This document shows, one piece after another, positions 5,270 through 7,107 of a DNA stretch of 7,107 nucleotides; the stretch's first letter is position 1; every line of letters starts with the position of its first letter. The position numbers and the translations under genes are program-made. Under the pieces are notes generated by a model, which did no database searches, was not told where the DNA came from, and saw only the letters and a program-made list of their open reading frames with translations. The stretch is from Candidatus Poseidoniaceae archaeon (GTDB taxonomy: Archaea; Thermoplasmatota; Poseidoniia; Poseidoniales; Poseidoniaceae), in the NCBI GenBank assembly GCA_013329295.1, contig DUKP01000226.1, positions 1 through 7,107 on the forward strand, written 5' to 3'.

Positions 5270-6513
5270 TTAATGAGCGAATAATACGAGCCTGGTATAC
5301 TCCGGTCGAGGTGCTGACATTACGTTCATGGTTAGTTGTTGCAACTATAGTGAATATTCTCTTGCTTACATTTGACTATCTACGCGGCGATGACCAACTA
5401 TTGCTGATTGGTTTTATTGGCTGCGCATCAATTGCTGCATTAAGAGCATCTCTACCGGAACCAAATAATATTCAACAAAGGAATATTGCATTGTTGATAA
5501 GTTCAGTGATAATTTCATTAGGTATTTACCGGTTAATTTTGATGCCTATTTCGCTGTTTAATTTTTGGCTTAATTTGTGGATGATTGCCCCCGGCGTCTT
5601 GTCATTACTATGGCTATCCAGTCGCGCAGTGTCAGTGTGGGCAACAAGAGAATTATCGATTTCAGCCATAGAGTATGGACTAAAACGCAATTTCAACGCA
5701 CAAAAGCGCCATCAAAAAATCGGCTCGCACATTACACTGCTTCATTTCGTAGTCATTACATTGATTCCAATAATCTGGATTTTTGATATTGCGGTTTCTC
5801 CAGGAAATGCACTTGGTGGCGAAATTGGCGATTCATTTAGTGGCGAGCATTTTAGTAAAATACTCGAAGGCGAATCATTTTGGATTTGGTTCAGGAATTC
5901 ACTCATAGTCTCAATTGGAACCAGTCTACTTGGTTTAGTGATCGCAATACCTGCTGGATATGCTTTCAGTAGGTACAAGTTTACCGGTAGAGATGTTTCT
6001 ATGTTTGCCTTCTTACTTGTTCAAATGTTCCCAGGAATCATTATTTTGGTACCTTATTTCTTGGTTATGAAAACTCTTGGATTACTTAATTCACATCTTG
6101 GTTTGATACTAGCATACTGTGTGACTGCACTACCACTTTGTGTTTGGATGCTCAAAGGATTCTTTGATACTGTACCGCGTGAATTAGAAGAAGCAGCAAC
6201 TCTTGATGGGTGCAATCAATTCCAAGTTTTCACTAAAGTAGTCTTGCCATTATCGCTGCCTGCAGTTGCGGTAACAGCATTGTTCAGTTTCCTCGCGGCA
6301 TGGAATGAATTCCTTCTTGCCCTTACTTTCAATACCTCAAATGACATGTATACTCTCCCAGTAGGTCTTGCTTCATTGATTTCTGCTACTGGGCAAGCAT
6401 GGGGCGACTTTGCGGCAGCCAGTATTTTGGTCAGTCTGCCAGTAGCGCTACTATTCCTATTCTTCCAGAAGTTCTTGATAGAAGGGCTTGCAGCTGGAGG
6501 GGTAAAGGGGTGA
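5266..6513 (+). CDS. MalG-like permease of the CUT1 sugar ABC importer with an N-terminal four-helix extension
   Basis: This 415-residue membrane protein is the second permease half. Residues ~150-415 match MalG: a first core helix at about 156-176, an extracellular loop, [28 protein letters not shown] split across 209-235, and the EAA loop EAATLDG...VVLPLSLP at 309-332 that contacts the ATPase. Then come [10 protein letters not shown] near 344-353 and a final helix at about 383-402. Residues 1-150 are not part of ordinary MalG, which is about 280-300 residues long. They contain four predicted membrane helices (about 21-38, 44-62, 74-93, 97-119) and a basic loop ([12 protein letters not shown]), giving ten helices in all. 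An even number of added helices keeps the EAA loop in the cytoplasm. The ATG overlaps the fusion gene stop as ATGA and has a strong GGAGG. It pairs with the MalF part of the upstream fusion. The role of the extension is unknown. Confidence 0.93.
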   Translation: MINERIIRAWYTPVEVLTLRSWLVVATIVNILLLTFDYLRGDDQLLLIGFIGCASIAALRASLPEPNNIQQRNIALLISSVIISLGIYRLILMPISLFNFWLNLWMIAPGVLSLLWLSSRAVSVWATRELSISAIEYGLKRNFNAQKRHQKIGSHITLLHFVVITLIPIIWIFDIAVSPGNALGGEIGDSFSGEHFSKILEGESFWIWFRNSLIVSIGTSLLGLVIAIPAGYAFSRYKFTGRDVSMFAFLLVQMFPGIIILVPYFLVMKTLGLLNSHLGLILAYCVTALPLCVWMLKGFFDTVPRELEEAATLDGCNQFQVFTKVVLPLSLPAVAVTALFSFLAAWNEFLLALTFNTSNDMYTLPVGLASLISATGQAWGDFAAASILVSLPVALLFLFFQKFLIEGLAAGGVKG

Positions 6514-6514
6514 T
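6509..6514 (+). promoter_or_regulatory. Shine-Dalgarno site for the MalK-like ATPase gene
   Basis: GGTGAT lies three bases before ATG 6518 and includes the stop codon of the MalG-like gene. It is identical in sequence and spacing to the site before the L15e gene, supporting both starts. Confidence 0.75.
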
Positions 6515-6517
6515 ACT

Positions 6518-7107
6518 ATGGTTAGTGTAAATTATAATACTGTATCGAAGAAATATGATGATGGCTTTGTGGCCGTAAGTGGATTAGATTTAGAAGTGAA
6601 AGATGGAGAATTTCTAGTCTTGCTGGGGCCTTCTGGCTGTGGCAAGTCTACTACGCTTCGCATGCTTGCTGGATTGGAAGAAGTAACCCATGGAGAAATT
6701 CAAATCGATGGCGTTACAGTGAATCACCTCCCCCCAGGTGCGCGCGGTCTTGGCATGGTATTCCAATCCTATGCACTTTATCCGCATATGACGATTGCTG
6801 ACAATCTTTCCTTCGGACTAAGGATGGCTAAAGGCGATGCAAAATTGACTGGAGATGAGATTAAACAAAGAATTCAAGAAGCCGCAGAGATGCTTGATTT
6901 AGTTGAGCATTTAGATAAGAAACCAAAAGAATTGAGCGGCGGACAAAGGCAAAGAGTTGCACTTGGTCGAGCATTGGTTAGAAGGCCAAAGGTGCTACTT
7001 ATGGATGAACCGCTGTCTAACCTTGATGCCGAACTTAGACATCAAATGCGTAATGAAATTAGAAAATTACATGACGAACTTGGCACTACGACAATTTATG
7101 TAACACA
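6518..7107 (+). CDS. MalK/UgpC-like ABC transporter ATPase (3' end outside window)
   Basis: The visible 196 residues are the nucleotide-binding domain of a CUT1-type importer ATPase. Motifs in order are an aromatic A-loop candidate (Tyr13), Walker [10 protein letters not shown] (37-45), the Q-loop [10 protein letters not shown] (81-90, Gln83), the signature LSGGQ (139-143), Walker B VLLMDEP (159-165) with Glu164, and the D-loop SNLD (167-170). The window ends at IYVT plus two bases, immediately before the expected switch histidine. The C-terminal beta-barrel (OB-type) regulatory domain typical of MalK would lie beyond the edge. It hydrolyses ATP on the cytoplasmic face and docks to the EAA loops of the two upstream permeases. 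The gene starts four bases after the MalG-like stop with its own GGTGAT site, completing the receptor-permease-permease-ATPase operon. The 590 visible bases are open. Sugar specificity cannot be read from this subunit. Confidence 0.95.
   Translation, partial: MVSVNYNTVSKKYDDGFVAVSGLDLEVKDGEFLVLLGPSGCGKSTTLRMLAGLEEVTHGEIQIDGVTVNHLPPGARGLGMVFQSYALYPHMTIADNLSFGLRMAKGDAKLTGDEIKQRIQEAAEMLDLVEHLDKKPKELSGGQRQRVALGRALVRRPKVLLMDEPLSNLDAELRHQMRNEIRKLHDELGTTTIYVT

Overview
The window looks like a genome fragment from a planktonic euryarchaeon, most likely Marine Group II (Candidatus Poseidoniales) or a close relative. Archaeal origin is well supported by a complete ribosomal protein L15e gene (a family absent from bacteria), by TATA-like elements centred 25-26 bases upstream of two start codons (leaderless architecture), and by Shine-Dalgarno sites matching the archaeal 16S 3' end (GGAGGTGAT). 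The group assignment is my inference from the AT-rich coding, the secreted proteins with acidic Gly-Asp-Ser linkers and the bacterial-type sugar ABC transporter; it is not proven here.

Layout. Positions 3-326 (+) are the tail of a secreted-looking protein that enters from the left with tandem Gly-Asp-Gly-Ser pentapeptides. Positions 348-470 (-) hold a startless reading frame ending in a dockerin/EF-hand-like calcium loop, probably a gene relic. Positions 511-735 (+) encode a small DUF2892 (YgaP-type) membrane protein. Positions 788-1390 (-) encode L15e, preceded by a TATA-like box abutting a strong inverted repeat. Positions 1482-1850 (-) encode a single-domain rhodanese. Divergent from it, 1901-2602 (+) encodes a SpoU/TrmH-family RNA 2'-O-methyltransferase.

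The right 4.5 kb (2645-7107, +) is a tightly packed operon for a CUT1-type (maltose/maltodextrin class) ABC importer. Its first gene encodes one 874-residue polypeptide joining an extracellular MalE-like solute-binding protein, a roughly 100-residue beta-rich linker domain, one extra membrane helix and a complete MalF-like permease. It overlaps the next gene by ATGA. That gene encodes a MalG-like permease of 415 residues carrying an added four-helix membrane module at its N terminus. Four bases later the MalK-like ATPase begins, and it runs off the right edge just before its switch histidine. The three genes would give a heterodimeric permease with one covalently tethered receptor, energised by the ATPase. 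A perfect palindrome, AAACCGGTTT, lies between the TATA-like box and the predicted transcript start of this operon and is a candidate operator.

The main points of interest are the binding-protein/permease fusion with its linker domain, the extended MalG partner, the palindromes at three promoters, and the orphan EF-hand remnant. No RNA genes, insertion sequences, CRISPR arrays or replication origins were seen.
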